This document shows, piece after piece, positions 26,337-34,759 of a stretch of 57,995 nucleotides of DNA; within the stretch, counting starts at the first letter, position 1, and the number at the start of each line of letters is the position of its first letter. Source of the stretch: Rhodocyclales bacterium (GTDB lineage: Bacteria > Pseudomonadota > Gammaproteobacteria > Burkholderiales > Rhodocyclaceae); the NCBI GenBank assembly GCA_003105015.1, contig PQAF01000022.1, forward strand, positions 1 through 57,995, read 5' to 3'. The position numbers and the translations under genes are program-made. The notes beneath the pieces were generated by a model, which saw nothing but the letters and a program-made list of their open reading frames with translations, was not told where the DNA came from and did not search any database.

Positions 26337-27475
26337 TTCTTCGCGCCGGTCTGGGCGGGGGCTTGCGCTGCGGCGCCGTGCTGCGGGGACTGACTTTCCG
26401 CCGGCTTGCCCGGTTCCTTCACGGTAACGGCCGCGTTGTGCGTGAGGAAGCCGGCGCCGTCCAGCGCGACGGTGGCGCCGGCCGGCAGGCCCTTGAGGAT
26501 TTCGACCATGCCGGCGCGTCGGGCGCCGGCCTCGACGACACGCTGCACCGCCTTGCCCTCGGCGATGGCATAGACCACTTTGCCGGCCGGGCGCAGCACC
26601 ACGCTTTGCTCCGGCACCAGCACGGCGTCCTCGCGCCGGGCGACCACCACGCTGGCGTTCACCGTGCCGCCGGGGCGCAGTCCGTTCTGGCCGTCGATGT
26701 CGACGATGACGTCGAGAGCGCGGCCCGTCTCGGACACGCCGGCCTTGATGTCGCTGATGGCGGCGCGAATCTCGAAGCCCGGCAGCAGCGGCGAGCCGAG
26801 GACGACCGGCTGGCCCTTCTTCAGGCGTGGCGCGGCCGACTCGGGAAAGGGCAGGTGGGCGCGCAGCTTCTGGCTGGAGACCAGCTGGAACAGCGGATCG
26901 CCGACCTTGACGTAGTCGCCGACCGAGGCGACCTGCGCCTCGACCACGCCGTCGAAGGGCGCGACGACGCGCGCCTTGCCCTGGCTGCGTCGGCTCATGT
27001 CGCCGCGGGCGCGGGCGGCGGCGAGCTGCTCGCGCAGTGCGTCGCGCTGGGCGCGGGCATCGTCGGCGGCATTCTGCGAGATGAACCCCTTCTGGACGAG
27101 CTGCTGCTGCCGCTCGACGACGCGCTCCTGTTGCGCCAGAAGGGCTTCGGTGCGCTTGTGGTCGGCCTCGTCGGCGCGGTTCTGGATGGCGAAATCGGTA
27201 TCGTCGATGACCGCCAGCAACTCACCTTTCCCGACGGCCTTGCCGGTACCTACAAGCACCTGGACGACCTTGCCCGCCACCTCGGCGCCGATCTTCGGGT
27301 CGACGACCGCTTCCAGGGTACCGAGCGTCTCCTCGGTGATTTCCATCGCGCCGGTCCTGGCCTGGGTGACGGTGATCAGGGCGGGCGGCGGGCCGGAGGG
27401 TTTTTTTTCCTCGGCTTTCTGGCAGGCCGCAAGCACGAGGGCGGCGGCCAGAACGGCAAGACGGCTTCTATGCAT
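26333..27475 (-). CDS. RND efflux periplasmic adaptor lipoprotein
   Basis: 380-residue membrane-fusion protein. It has a lipoprotein signal with lipobox LAAC (Cys about residue 19), a barrel-sandwich/lipoyl half-motif (GAEVAGKVVQVLVGTGKAVGKGELLAVID), a coiled-coil hairpin (about 90-150, rich in QQERVVERQQQ), a second half-motif (KARVVAPFDGVVEAQVASVGDYVKVGDPL), and beta-barrel and membrane-proximal domains. A Pro/Ala-rich tail encodes SQSPQHGAAAQAPAQ and carries dispersed motif copy C. ATG is the complement of 27473-27475. It precedes and overlaps the pump gene. Confidence 0.92.
   Translation of the reverse strand: MHRSRLAVLAAALVLAACQKAEEKKPSGPPPALITVTQARTGAMEITEETLGTLEAVVDPKIGAEVAGKVVQVLVGTGKAVGKGELLAVIDDTDFAIQNRADEADHKRTEALLAQQERVVERQQQLVQKGFISQNAADDARAQRDALREQLAAARARGDMSRRSQGKARVVAPFDGVVEAQVASVGDYVKVGDPLFQLVSSQKLRAHLPFPESAAPRLKKGQPVVLGSPLLPGFEIRAAISDIKAGVSETGRALDVIVDIDGQNGLRPGGTVNASVVVARREDAVLVPEQSVVLRPAGKVVYAIAEGKAVQRVVEAGARRAGMVEILKGLPAGATVALDGAGFLTHNAAVTVKEPGKPAESQSPQHGAAAQAPAQTGAKK
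26373..26399 (+). repeat. Dispersed CGCCGT-N10-CTGACTTT motif, copy C
   Basis: Plus-strand copy, antisense to the adaptor gene, near its 3' end. It differs from copy B essentially at one position across 25, although the host proteins are unrelated. Confidence 0.7.
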
Positions 27476-27504
27476 GTGATTCCGGCAGGGGTGCTCTGTT
27501 TTGA

Positions 27505-28749
27505 TCAAGGAAGGACACGCTCTCCGGCGAAAAGTTGCTCGATACGCTCGCGTTCGCGCACGAGGTGGATCTGGTTTCCATCGACCATCACCTCCGCGGC
27601 ACGCGGTCGCGTGTTGTAGTTCGAACTCATCGCCATGCCATAGGCGCCGGCCGACATCACGGACAGCAGGTCCCCTTCGGCGACCGCCAGCGCGCGGGCG
27701 TGGCCGAGAAAGTCGCCCGACTCGCACACCGGCCCGACCACCTCGTACTCCGCCGTTGCACCGGCTGCCTGCCGCACTGGCAGGATGTCGTGCCAGGCGT
27801 CGTAGAGCGCCGGCCGCATCAGATCGTTCATGGCGGCGTCGACGATGGCAAAGTTCTTTTCCTCGCCGTGCTTGAGGTGCTCGATTCGGGTGAGCAGGAC
27901 GCCGGCATTGCCGACGAGGGCGCGCCCCGGCTCGAACAGGATTTTCTCCTTGCGCCCGGCCAGTTTTTCCAGGACTGGCGCGAGATAGCCGGCGACGGGC
28001 AGCGGCGTTTCGTCGCGGTAGCGGATGCCGATGCCGCCGCCGAGGTCGAGGTGGCGCAGGACGATGCCGTCGGCCGCCAGCCGGTCGGCAAGGGCGAGAA
28101 TTTTTTCCGCTGCCTCGGCGGCCGGCGCCGGATCGAGCAGTTGCGAACCGATGTGGCAGGCAATCCCGGCGATGTCGACGTTCGGCAGGACGCGGGCGCG
28201 GCGGTACAGGTCGAGCGCTTCGGCATAGGCGACGCCGAACTTGTTGCTGCGCAGGCCGGTGGAAATGTAGGGGTGCGTCTTCGCGTCGACGTCGGGATTC
28301 ACGCGCAGTGCAATCGATGCCCGCTTGCCGGCCTGGCCGGCGATGGCGTCGAGCCGCTCCAATTCCGCCGAGGATTCGACGTTGAAACAGAAAATGCCGG
28401 CCACCAGGGCCTGGTGCATTTCGTCTTTCGTCTTGCCGACGCCGGAAAAAACCACTCTTGCCGGATCGCCGCCGGCGGCGATGACGCGCGCCAGCTCCCC
28501 GCCTGAAACGATGTCGAAACCGGCGCCGGCGCGGGCGAACAGGTTCAGGATGGCCAGATTCGAATTGGCCTTGACGGCATAACAGAGCAGTGTGTCCCGC
28601 CCGGCCAGGGCCTGGCGGAACTCCTCGAAGCGCGACAGCAGCGCGGCGCGCGAATAAACAAAGCAGGGCGTGCCGTGGGCGGCGGCAATCTGCGGCAACG
28701 GTACGTCCTCGGCATGGAGCATGCCGTCACGGTAGGCGAAATGGCTCAT
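27505..28749 (-). CDS. lysA: Diaminopimelate decarboxylase
   Basis: PLP enzyme converting meso-diaminopimelate to lysine. 414 residues. It has the PLP lysine in YAVKANSN (K60), HIGSQL, the glycine loop LDLGGGIGIRY, EPGRALVGNAG, and the C-terminal VGPVCESGDFLG with its active-site Cys, followed by GAYGMAMSSNYN. It starts inside the lptM stop (4-nt overlap), the usual lptM-lysA operon. It follows the efflux genes' promoter side by 29 nt and is probably transcribed separately from them. Confidence 0.97.
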   Translation of the reverse strand: MSHFAYRDGMLHAEDVPLPQIAAAHGTPCFVYSRAALLSRFEEFRQALAGRDTLLCYAVKANSNLAILNLFARAGAGFDIVSGGELARVIAAGGDPARVVFSGVGKTKDEMHQALVAGIFCFNVESSAELERLDAIAGQAGKRASIALRVNPDVDAKTHPYISTGLRSNKFGVAYAEALDLYRRARVLPNVDIAGIACHIGSQLLDPAPAAEAAEKILALADRLAADGIVLRHLDLGGGIGIRYRDETPLPVAGYLAPVLEKLAGRKEKILFEPGRALVGNAGVLLTRIEHLKHGEEKNFAIVDAAMNDLMRPALYDAWHDILPVRQAAGATAEYEVVGPVCESGDFLGHARALAVAEGDLLSVMSAGAYGMAMSSNYNTRPRAAEVMVDGNQIHLVRERERIEQLFAGERVLP

Positions 28750-28916
28750 CGCGCAGCAGTGCCGCCGGCTTTGCTATCATCGGCAGCCGGTGTCGGTGCC
28801 GCTGGCGCGGCCTGCGTGGCGCCCGCCGGTGCCGGCCGGGGCGGTAGGGTAAGCGAAGTCCTGGTGCCGCAGGCGCCAAGAAGCAGTAGAGCGAGTATTG
28901 TCCCGAAGGTACGCAT
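28746..28916 (-). CDS. lptM: LPS-assembly lipoprotein LptM (YifL-like)
   Basis: 56-residue lipoprotein. Signal MRTFGTILALLLLGAC with lipobox LGAC (Cys16) is followed directly by GTRTSLTLPP, the counterpart of the family C-G-x-K-G-P-L-Y-x-P block, and a Pro/Ala-rich tail. LptM assists maturation of the LptD/E translocon in the outer membrane. Its position directly upstream of lysA and divergent from cyaY is the typical proteobacterial location and supports the call despite its small size. Confidence 0.85.
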   Translation of the reverse strand: MRTFGTILALLLLGACGTRTSLTLPPRPAPAGATQAAPAAPTPAADDSKAGGTAAR

Positions 28917-28955
28917 GATGCCTGCAAAAATCATGATGTTAGCAGAAGGCCTGTA

Positions 28956-29276
28956 ATGGAAGAAACCGAGTTCAACACCCTGGCCGGGGCGACGCTGGCG
29001 AGGATCGAGCAGGCGCTGGATGCCTGCGCGGCCGACATCGACTATGAATTGCAGCCTGGCGGTGTTTTGGAACTGGAGTTCGGCGACGGCAGCAAGATCA
29101 TCATCAATCGTCATGCGGCCGCGCGCGAGATCTGGGTGGCGGCGCGTTCAGGCGGTTTCCATTTTCGCCATGAGAACGGCCGCTGGATCGGCACGCGCGA
29201 CGGAGCGGAACTTTTTTCGACTATCGAGCGGCTGGCTTCGGAGCAGTCTGGCGAGCGCGTCGTCTTGTCTGCCTAG
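28956..29276 (+). CDS. cyaY: Iron donor protein CyaY (bacterial frataxin)
   Basis: 106-residue acidic alpha/beta sandwich protein that binds iron and modulates Fe-S cluster assembly by IscS. The N-terminal acidic helix (EETEFNTLAGATLARIEQALDACAADIDYEL) provides the iron-binding Asp/Glu ridge. GVLELEFGDGSKIIINRHAAAREIWVAARSGGFHF matches the frataxin sheet. It is divergent from lptM-lysA and convergent with mrcA; its stop overlaps the mrcA stop. Confidence 0.93.
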   Translation: MEETEFNTLAGATLARIEQALDACAADIDYELQPGGVLELEFGDGSKIIINRHAAAREIWVAARSGGFHFRHENGRWIGTRDGAELFSTIERLASEQSGERVVLSA

Positions 29277-31594
29277 CCTGATACGTTCTGTGTCGGCGGC
29301 GGGAAAACTGGAGGACCCGCCGGCTCGGACCCCTCCGGGGGTGGTGGCAGGCTTTCCTTATAGATCAACTCCGACCCCTTGCCGACGGTTTCTCCTGCGC
29401 CGCCGGCCGGAACCGTGACAGTGATCAGTCCCGGAGGGGTTGGCATGAAGGTTTCCGGCACATTCTTCAGCGCCTTGTCCATGTAGCCGATCCAGATCGG
29501 CAGGGCAGCGGAACCGCCCGTTTCCCCGTTGCCCAGCTTCTTCGGCTGGTCGAAGCCGATCCAGGCGACGCCGACGATGGTGGGCTGATAGCCGCAGAAC
29601 CATGCGTCGACGAAGTCGTTGGTGGTGCCCGTCTTGCCGGCCAGGTCGCCGCGCTTGAGTTGCAGCGCGCGCGTTGCCGTACCGCGGCGGACCACATCGT
29701 GCATCATGCTGTCCATCAGGAACGCGTTGCGCGGATCGATGACGCGCAGGCTTTCGTCGCCGGCCGCGACAGGCTGGGCTTCGGCCAGCACATTGCCCTT
29801 GTCATCGAGGATCTGCTTCACGATGTAGGGCTGGATGCGATAGCCGCCGTTGGCGAAGACGGCATAGCCGGCCAGTTGCTGCCAGGGGGTCACTGAGCCG
29901 GCACCCAAGGCCATGGTGAGATAGGGGGGGTGCTTGTCGGCATCGAAGCCGAAGCGGGTGACGTAGTCCTGCGCGTACTGCGTGCCGATCGACTTGAGGA
30001 TGCGGATGGAGACCAGATTCTTCGATTTCGCCAGACCCGTGCGCATGGTCATCGGCCCTTCGAACTTGCCATCGTAGTTCTTCGGTTCCCACTCCTGGCT
30101 GCCGGTTTCGGCAGCGGAGACGATCAGCGGCTCGTCCTCGATGATGCTGGCCGGCGTGAAGCCCTTTTCCAGCGAGGCGGAATAGATGAAGGGTTTGAAG
30201 CTGGAACCCGGCTGGCGCCAGGCCTGGGTAACGTGATTGAACTTGTTGCGGTTGAAGTCGAATCCTCCCACGAGGGCACGGATGGCGCCGTCCTGAGGGT
30301 TGGCGGCGACGAAGGCGGCCTCGACCTCCGGCAGTTGCACGATCTGCCAGTTGTTCTTGTTGTCCTGTTGCACATGGATGATGGCGCCGCGGCGCAGGCG
30401 CTTGTTGGCGGGCGCCTTTTCGTCAAGCATGCGCTGGGCAAACTTGAGGCCTTCGCCGGCAATCTGAACCGTTTCGCCGCCGCGTCGGTAGGCTTTCACC
30501 AGCTTCTGTCCGGCCTCGAGAATCACTGCGGCATAGATGTCATCGGAGTCGACTTCATCCTGCAGCGCCTCTTCCAGGGCTTCGTCCAGAGCCGCGCCCG
30601 ACTGCCCAAGATCGACATAGCCCTTTGCGCCTCGATAACCATGCCGCTTGTCGTAATCGAGGACGCCGCGCCTCAGGCTGGCATAAGCCGCCTCCTGGTC
30701 CGCCTTGAGAATGGTGGTGACGACGCGCAGGCCGCGCGTATACGCTTCCCCCTGAAAGCGCTCGTAGGCCATCTGCCGGGCCATTTCGGCGACGTGGTCC
30801 GCCCTCACGGCGAACTCATTGACGTCGCGCTTGATATGGAGATCCTGTTTCTGTGCCTGGGCCAATTGTGCGTCATTGATGAAATTGAGTTCATGCATCC
30901 GGCGCAGGACGTATAGCTGGCGCAGCTTGGCCCGCTTCGGATTGGCCACCGGGTTGAAGCTGGAGGGGGCTTTCGGCAGCCCCGCCAGCATGGCAGCCTC
31001 CGCCAGGCTGATGCTCTTCAGCGGCTTGCCATAATAGATTTGCGAAGCGGCGGCGAAACCGTAGGCGCGCTGCCCGAGGTAGATCTGATTGATATAGAGC
31101 TCGAAGATCTCGTCCTTGGACAGGTTGCTCTCGATCTTGAAGGCGAGCAGGGCCTCATAGACCTTGCGCGAGAGGGTCTTTTCGCTCGACAGGAAAAAAT
31201 TCCGTGCCACCTGCATGGTGATGGTGCTCGCACCCTGCCGCTTGCCGCCGCTGGTGAAATTGGCATAGGCGGCGCGCAGTACGCCAATCGTATCTACGCC
31301 GGGATGCTGGTAGAAGCGCTCGTCTTCTGCTGCCAGGATGGCCTGCTTCATGATGTCCGGCACGTCCTGGAAGCGCACCAGGGCTCGCCGCTCCTCGCCG
31401 AACTCGCCTATCAAGTGGCCGTCTGCGGTATAGACGCGGAGCGGAATTTTCGGCTGGTAGTCGGTCAGCACCTCGAGCGAGGGCAACTGGGGGTAGGCCA
31501 GCACGACAATGATTGCCAGCAAGGCGATGCCGATGAGGGCAAGGCCTGCCAGAAAGAGAACCGGATAGGCGATCCAGCGCAGGGCGGTAGGCAA
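29273..31594 (-). CDS. mrcA: Penicillin-binding protein 1A (bifunctional peptidoglycan synthase)
   Basis: 773-residue class A PBP. An N-terminal membrane anchor (about 8-33) leads to a GT51 glycosyltransferase domain with AAEDERFYQHPGVD (catalytic Glu), GASTITMQVARNFFLS and KAPSSFNPVANP. An OB-like insert precedes the transpeptidase with GSSFKPF (SxxK Ser), SKN (AKSKNLVSIRI) and KTGTTNDF (KTG box). A Pro-rich tail ends the protein. It faces away from pilMNOPQ, a conserved divergent arrangement in beta- and gammaproteobacteria. Confidence 0.97.
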   Translation of the reverse strand: MPTALRWIAYPVLFLAGLALIGIALLAIIVVLAYPQLPSLEVLTDYQPKIPLRVYTADGHLIGEFGEERRALVRFQDVPDIMKQAILAAEDERFYQHPGVDTIGVLRAAYANFTSGGKRQGASTITMQVARNFFLSSEKTLSRKVYEALLAFKIESNLSKDEIFELYINQIYLGQRAYGFAAASQIYYGKPLKSISLAEAAMLAGLPKAPSSFNPVANPKRAKLRQLYVLRRMHELNFINDAQLAQAQKQDLHIKRDVNEFAVRADHVAEMARQMAYERFQGEAYTRGLRVVTTILKADQEAAYASLRRGVLDYDKRHGYRGAKGYVDLGQSGAALDEALEEALQDEVDSDDIYAAVILEAGQKLVKAYRRGGETVQIAGEGLKFAQRMLDEKAPANKRLRRGAIIHVQQDNKNNWQIVQLPEVEAAFVAANPQDGAIRALVGGFDFNRNKFNHVTQAWRQPGSSFKPFIYSASLEKGFTPASIIEDEPLIVSAAETGSQEWEPKNYDGKFEGPMTMRTGLAKSKNLVSIRILKSIGTQYAQDYVTRFGFDADKHPPYLTMALGAGSVTPWQQLAGYAVFANGGYRIQPYIVKQILDDKGNVLAEAQPVAAGDESLRVIDPRNAFLMDSMMHDVVRRGTATRALQLKRGDLAGKTGTTNDFVDAWFCGYQPTIVGVAWIGFDQPKKLGNGETGGSAALPIWIGYMDKALKNVPETFMPTPPGLITVTVPAGGAGETVGKGSELIYKESLPPPPEGSEPAGPPVFPPPTQNVSG

Positions 31595-31744
31595 GGATGG
31601 GCTCGATGCAATTAGAGAAAGCGCGCAATTATATGCCTACCCTGTCGGCGATTGATTATCCAGAGAATTTGCCCTGAGCTGCCCTGACAGGATCGCAAAA
31701 TTACACGATTACAATCAAATAGTTGGCGTTACCCTGGGAGGAGT

Positions 31745-31780
31745 CCCGTGGGGTGTCGGGGAAAAGCGACACGCCGCGGG
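31745..31780. repeat. Long imperfect hairpin upstream of the pil promoter
   Basis: 14-nt arms (31745-31758 and 31767-31780) pair with one mismatch and one G-T across an 8-nt GA-rich loop. On the plus strand it is followed by eight A residues and then the pilM -35 box. It lies upstream of the predicted start, so it would not be in the pil message. It may block divergent read-through on the minus strand or serve as a DNA site. The 279-bp mrcA-pilM gap holds this, the pil promoter and otherwise only AT-rich sequence. Confidence 0.5.
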
Positions 31781-31789
31781 AAAAAAAAC

Positions 31790-31818
31790 TTTACACAGAC
31801 CATAGTTGTTGCTAGGAT
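31790..31818 (+). promoter_or_regulatory. Putative sigma70 promoter of pilMNOPQ
   Basis: TTTACA (31790-31795) and TAGGAT (31813-31818) with exactly 17 bp between them, and an A8 tract (31781-31788) directly upstream that could act as an UP element. Start near 31825 would leave a leader of about 49 nt before the pilM TTG. Confidence 0.55.
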
Positions 31819-31873
31819 TTAATGTAAATTATCTGTATTGCGCCTAACTAACGAGAATTCAAAAGGATTTTCC

Positions 31874-32953
31874 TTGCAGATAGATCTCTCGATATTCAAC
31901 CCGAAGGCCCGCCCGTTGTTTGGGCTCGATATCAGTTCGTCATCGGTCAAGATGGTCGAACTGGCTGAGGCTGCGAAAGGGAGCTACCGGATCGAGCGCT
32001 ACGCAATCGAGACGTTGCCGCGTGATGCGGTGGTTGATGGGAACATCACCAATCTTGAGGCGGTGGCGGAGGCGGTCAAGCGGGCGTGGAAGCGTATGGG
32101 CACGTCGACAAAATTCGTCGCCATGGCGCTGCCGGCGGCTGCCGTTATCACAAAGAAGATTATCGTCCCGGCCGGATTGCGCGAACGCGAACTGGAGGTT
32201 CAGGTCGAATCGGAAGCGAATCAGTACATCCCGTTCGCGCTGGACGAGGTCAATCTGGATTTCCAGGTGGCCGGGCCGGCGCCGAGCAGTCCCGAGGAGG
32301 TGGAGGTTCTGATTGCGGCTTCGCGCAAGGAGAAGGTGGAAGATCGGGTGGCCGTGGCGGAGGCGGCAGGATTGAAGCCTCTGGTCATGGATGTCGAGTC
32401 ATATGCTGCGCAGGCGGCGTTCGAGCTGGTCGAGAGCCAGCTTCCTGGGGGAGGCAAGAACCAGACGATCGCTCTGGTTGATATCGGCGCGAATGTCATG
32501 AATGTCACGATCTTGCGCAACGACCAGCCTGTCTATGTGCGCGAACAGGCTTTCGGCGGCAGCCAACTCACGCAGGACATCGTCCGCCAGTACGGCATGA
32601 GCCAGGAAGAGGCCGAAACTGCGAAACGAACCGGCAATCTCCCCGAGAACTTCGAATCCGATCTGCTGCGGCCTTTCCTGGACAATCTTGCATTGGAAGT
32701 TTCGCGGGCACTGCAGTTCTTCTTTACCTCAACCCAGTACAACCAGGTTGACCACATTGTTCTGGCGGGAGGATGTGCCGTGATTCCCGGCGTTGATGAA
32801 GCCGTGTCCGGGCGCACCCAGATCAGCACGGTTGTCGCCAATCCCTTTGCCAGCATGGCGCTTTCCCAGCGAATCCGCCCGAAGAACCTGGCGTCGGATG
32901 CGCCATCCCTGATAGTCGCCTGTGGGCTTGCGCTGCGGAGGTTCGACCAGTGA
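31874..32953 (+). CDS. pilM: Type IV pilus assembly protein PilM
   Basis: 359-residue actin-like (FtsA-fold) cytoplasmic protein that binds the PilN N-terminus and ties the alignment complex to the pilus ATPases. Nucleotide-binding phosphate loops are recognisable in FGLDISSSSVKMVEL and ALVDIGANVMNVTIL, and the adenosine motif in IVLAGGCAVIPGVDE. A TTG start at 31874 is preferred: AAGGA lies 6 nt upstream and the product begins MQIDLSIFNPKARPLFGLDIS like its relatives. An upstream in-frame TTG at 31838 lacks this support. The stop overlaps the pilN GTG. Confidence 0.95.
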   Translation: MQIDLSIFNPKARPLFGLDISSSSVKMVELAEAAKGSYRIERYAIETLPRDAVVDGNITNLEAVAEAVKRAWKRMGTSTKFVAMALPAAAVITKKIIVPAGLRERELEVQVESEANQYIPFALDEVNLDFQVAGPAPSSPEEVEVLIAASRKEKVEDRVAVAEAAGLKPLVMDVESYAAQAAFELVESQLPGGGKNQTIALVDIGANVMNVTILRNDQPVYVREQAFGGSQLTQDIVRQYGMSQEEAETAKRTGNLPENFESDLLRPFLDNLALEVSRALQFFFTSTQYNQVDHIVLAGGCAVIPGVDEAVSGRTQISTVVANPFASMALSQRIRPKNLASDAPSLIVACGLALRRFDQ

Positions 32954-33555
32954 TCCGCATCAATCTACTGCCTTACCGCGAGGAGAGGCGCAAGGCGCTG
33001 CGCCAGCAGTTTTTTGCGTTGTCCGGCCTGATTGCCATATTGGCGGCTGTGATCGTCATCATGGTGCATGGCGTGATTTCCGGCTATATCAGCCAGCAGG
33101 AGAGCAAAAACGCATTTCTCAAGAAAGAGATCGCCGCGCTGGACAAGGAAATAGACGAAATCAAGCGCCTGAAGGAACAGACCAGCGCCCTGCTCTCGCG
33201 CAAGGGGGTGATCGAAACTTTGCAGACCAGCCGTACCGAAACCGTCCAGTTGTTCAACGAGTTGGCCCGACAGATTCCCGCGGGCATATACCTGAAGGCG
33301 CTGAAACAGACAGGGGCCAGAGTCAACCTGATTGGCGTCGCCCAATCGAATGCCCGGGTGTCCACTCTGATGCGCAATCTTGAGGCTTCTCCGCTGCTCG
33401 AAAGACCCGATCTTGTCGAGATCAAGGCAGTCAACCAAGGCAACCGACGCTATGCGGAATTCAGTTTGAATGTCGTTATTTCGAGGACTGCCCCAGCCGC
33501 CGACAAGAAGCCGGCATCCGGTGCGCAGCCGCCCAAGCAGGACAAAAAAGCATGA
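32950..33555 (+). CDS. pilN: Type IV pilus inner-membrane protein PilN
   Basis: 201-residue bitopic protein. Its cytoplasmic start VIRINLLPYREERRK is the PilM-binding INLLP motif. One transmembrane helix (about 22-43) is followed by a periplasmic coiled coil (QESKNAFLKKEIAALDKEIDEIKRLKEQ) and a ferredoxin-like domain. GTG start at 32950 overlaps the pilM stop; it overlaps pilO likewise. Forms a heterodimer with PilO. The Lys/Pro/Ala-rich tail is probably unstructured. Confidence 0.95.
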   Translation: MIRINLLPYREERRKALRQQFFALSGLIAILAAVIVIMVHGVISGYISQQESKNAFLKKEIAALDKEIDEIKRLKEQTSALLSRKGVIETLQTSRTETVQLFNELARQIPAGIYLKALKQTGARVNLIGVAQSNARVSTLMRNLEASPLLERPDLVEIKAVNQGNRRYAEFSLNVVISRTAPAADKKPASGAQPPKQDKKA

Positions 33556-34235
33556 AGAAGCCCAACATGCCCCAGATGCCGGCGGTACCGAAAATCGACT
33601 TCAAGGCGCTGGCCGAGGATTTCAAGTCCCTAGATCCCAAGGACATCGGCACCTGGCCGCTCCTGCCGCGCGTGACCGTGCTTCTGGGCGTGTTCGCCGC
33701 ACTGCTGGTCGGCGGCTGGTGGTTTGACTGGAAGTCCCAACTGGAGGAACTGGAGGGCAAGCGGCAACAGGAGGCCAAGCTCAAGGATGAGTATCTCGAC
33801 AAGAAGCGGCAGGCGGTCAACCTTGAAGAGCACCGCAAGCAGTTGGCTGAAATCGACAAGACGTTCGGAGCGCTGCTCAAGCAGTTGCCCAACAAGGCTG
33901 AAATGGAGGCCCTGCTGATCGATATCAACCAGGCCGGGCTGGGGCGCGGCTTGCAGTTCGAATTGTTCAAGCCCGGACGGGAAACGAGCCGGGATTTCTA
34001 TGCCGAATTGCCAATTACACTGAAGATCACCGGCACGTACCATGATTTGGGCGCCTTTTCCGCCGACGTCGCGAAACTGTCCCGCATCGTCTCCCTGACC
34101 AACGTTGCCGTTGTGCCGGACAAGGGAGGGCAACTCAAGATGGATGCCACTGCGATGACCTATCGCTACCTCGATGAAGAAGAACTGGCTGCACAGCGGA
34201 GAGCCAAGTCCAAGGCCAAAGGAGCGAAGAAATGA
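33552..34235 (+). CDS. pilO: Type IV pilus inner-membrane protein PilO
   Basis: 227-residue bitopic partner of PilN. Cytoplasmic residues 1-40 and a transmembrane helix (about 40-58, PRVTVLLGVFAALLVGGWW) precede a coiled coil (about 62-105, QLEELEGKRQQEAKLKDEYLDKKRQAVNLEEH) and a ferredoxin-like domain with ELPITLKITGTYHDLGAFSADVAKLSRIV, the family core. It overlaps pilN and pilP by 4 nt each. Confidence 0.95.
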   Translation: MKKPNMPQMPAVPKIDFKALAEDFKSLDPKDIGTWPLLPRVTVLLGVFAALLVGGWWFDWKSQLEELEGKRQQEAKLKDEYLDKKRQAVNLEEHRKQLAEIDKTFGALLKQLPNKAEMEALLIDINQAGLGRGLQFELFKPGRETSRDFYAELPITLKITGTYHDLGAFSADVAKLSRIVSLTNVAVVPDKGGQLKMDATAMTYRYLDEEELAAQRRAKSKAKGAKK

Positions 34236-34759
34236 GGCGGACAGCCATCTTCCTGGCCTGCCTCGGCCTGACGGCGTGCGGCGGTGAGGAGCATCAGGAT
34301 CTGCGGCAATGGATGAAGGAGTCGACCAAGGATTTCAAGGGGAAGATCCCGCCACTTCCGGAAATCAAGAGCTTTCCGGTTGTGGCGTACGAACCGGGAG
34401 ACCTGCTCGATCCCTACAATGCCTCGAAAATAGAACCCGAGCGGAAGGCCGGCGGGGGCGCACTCAAGCCTGACCTTGACCGCCGCAAGGAACCGCTGGA
34501 GGCCTATCCGCTTGAGTCCCTCAAGATGGTGGGGGCGTTGATCAAAGGGAAAATGGTCCACGCCCTGATACAAGCAGACAAAAATCTGCACCAGGTGAAG
34601 ATCGGAAATTACTTGGGACAAAACTTCGGGATCATTACCGACATCACCGAAACCGAGGTCAAACTGAAAGAACTGGTTCCCGATTCTCTGGGGGACTATA
34701 TGGAACGCACGAGCACATTGCAATTGCAGGAAAAGCAGCAGCCGGAGGGCAGGAAATGA
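34232..34759 (+). CDS. pilP: Type IV pilus lipoprotein PilP
   Basis: 175-residue inner-membrane lipoprotein. Signal MRRTAIFLACLGLTAC has its lipobox at LTAC (Cys16). A long flexible region with PPLPEIKSFPVVAYEPGDLLDPY binds PilN/PilO. The C-terminal beta-sandwich (LESLKMVGALIKGKMVHALIQ and VKIGNYLGQNFG) contacts the secretin PilQ. It overlaps pilO and pilQ by 4 nt. Confidence 0.95.
   Translation: MRRTAIFLACLGLTACGGEEHQDLRQWMKESTKDFKGKIPPLPEIKSFPVVAYEPGDLLDPYNASKIEPERKAGGGALKPDLDRRKEPLEAYPLESLKMVGALIKGKMVHALIQADKNLHQVKIGNYLGQNFGIITDITETEVKLKELVPDSLGDYMERTSTLQLQEKQQPEGRK

Noticed and set aside
23934..26393. 819-codon plus-strand frame opposite the RND pump
   Set aside because: Shadow of a strongly supported pump gene; composition is Asp/Gly/Val-biased without motifs.
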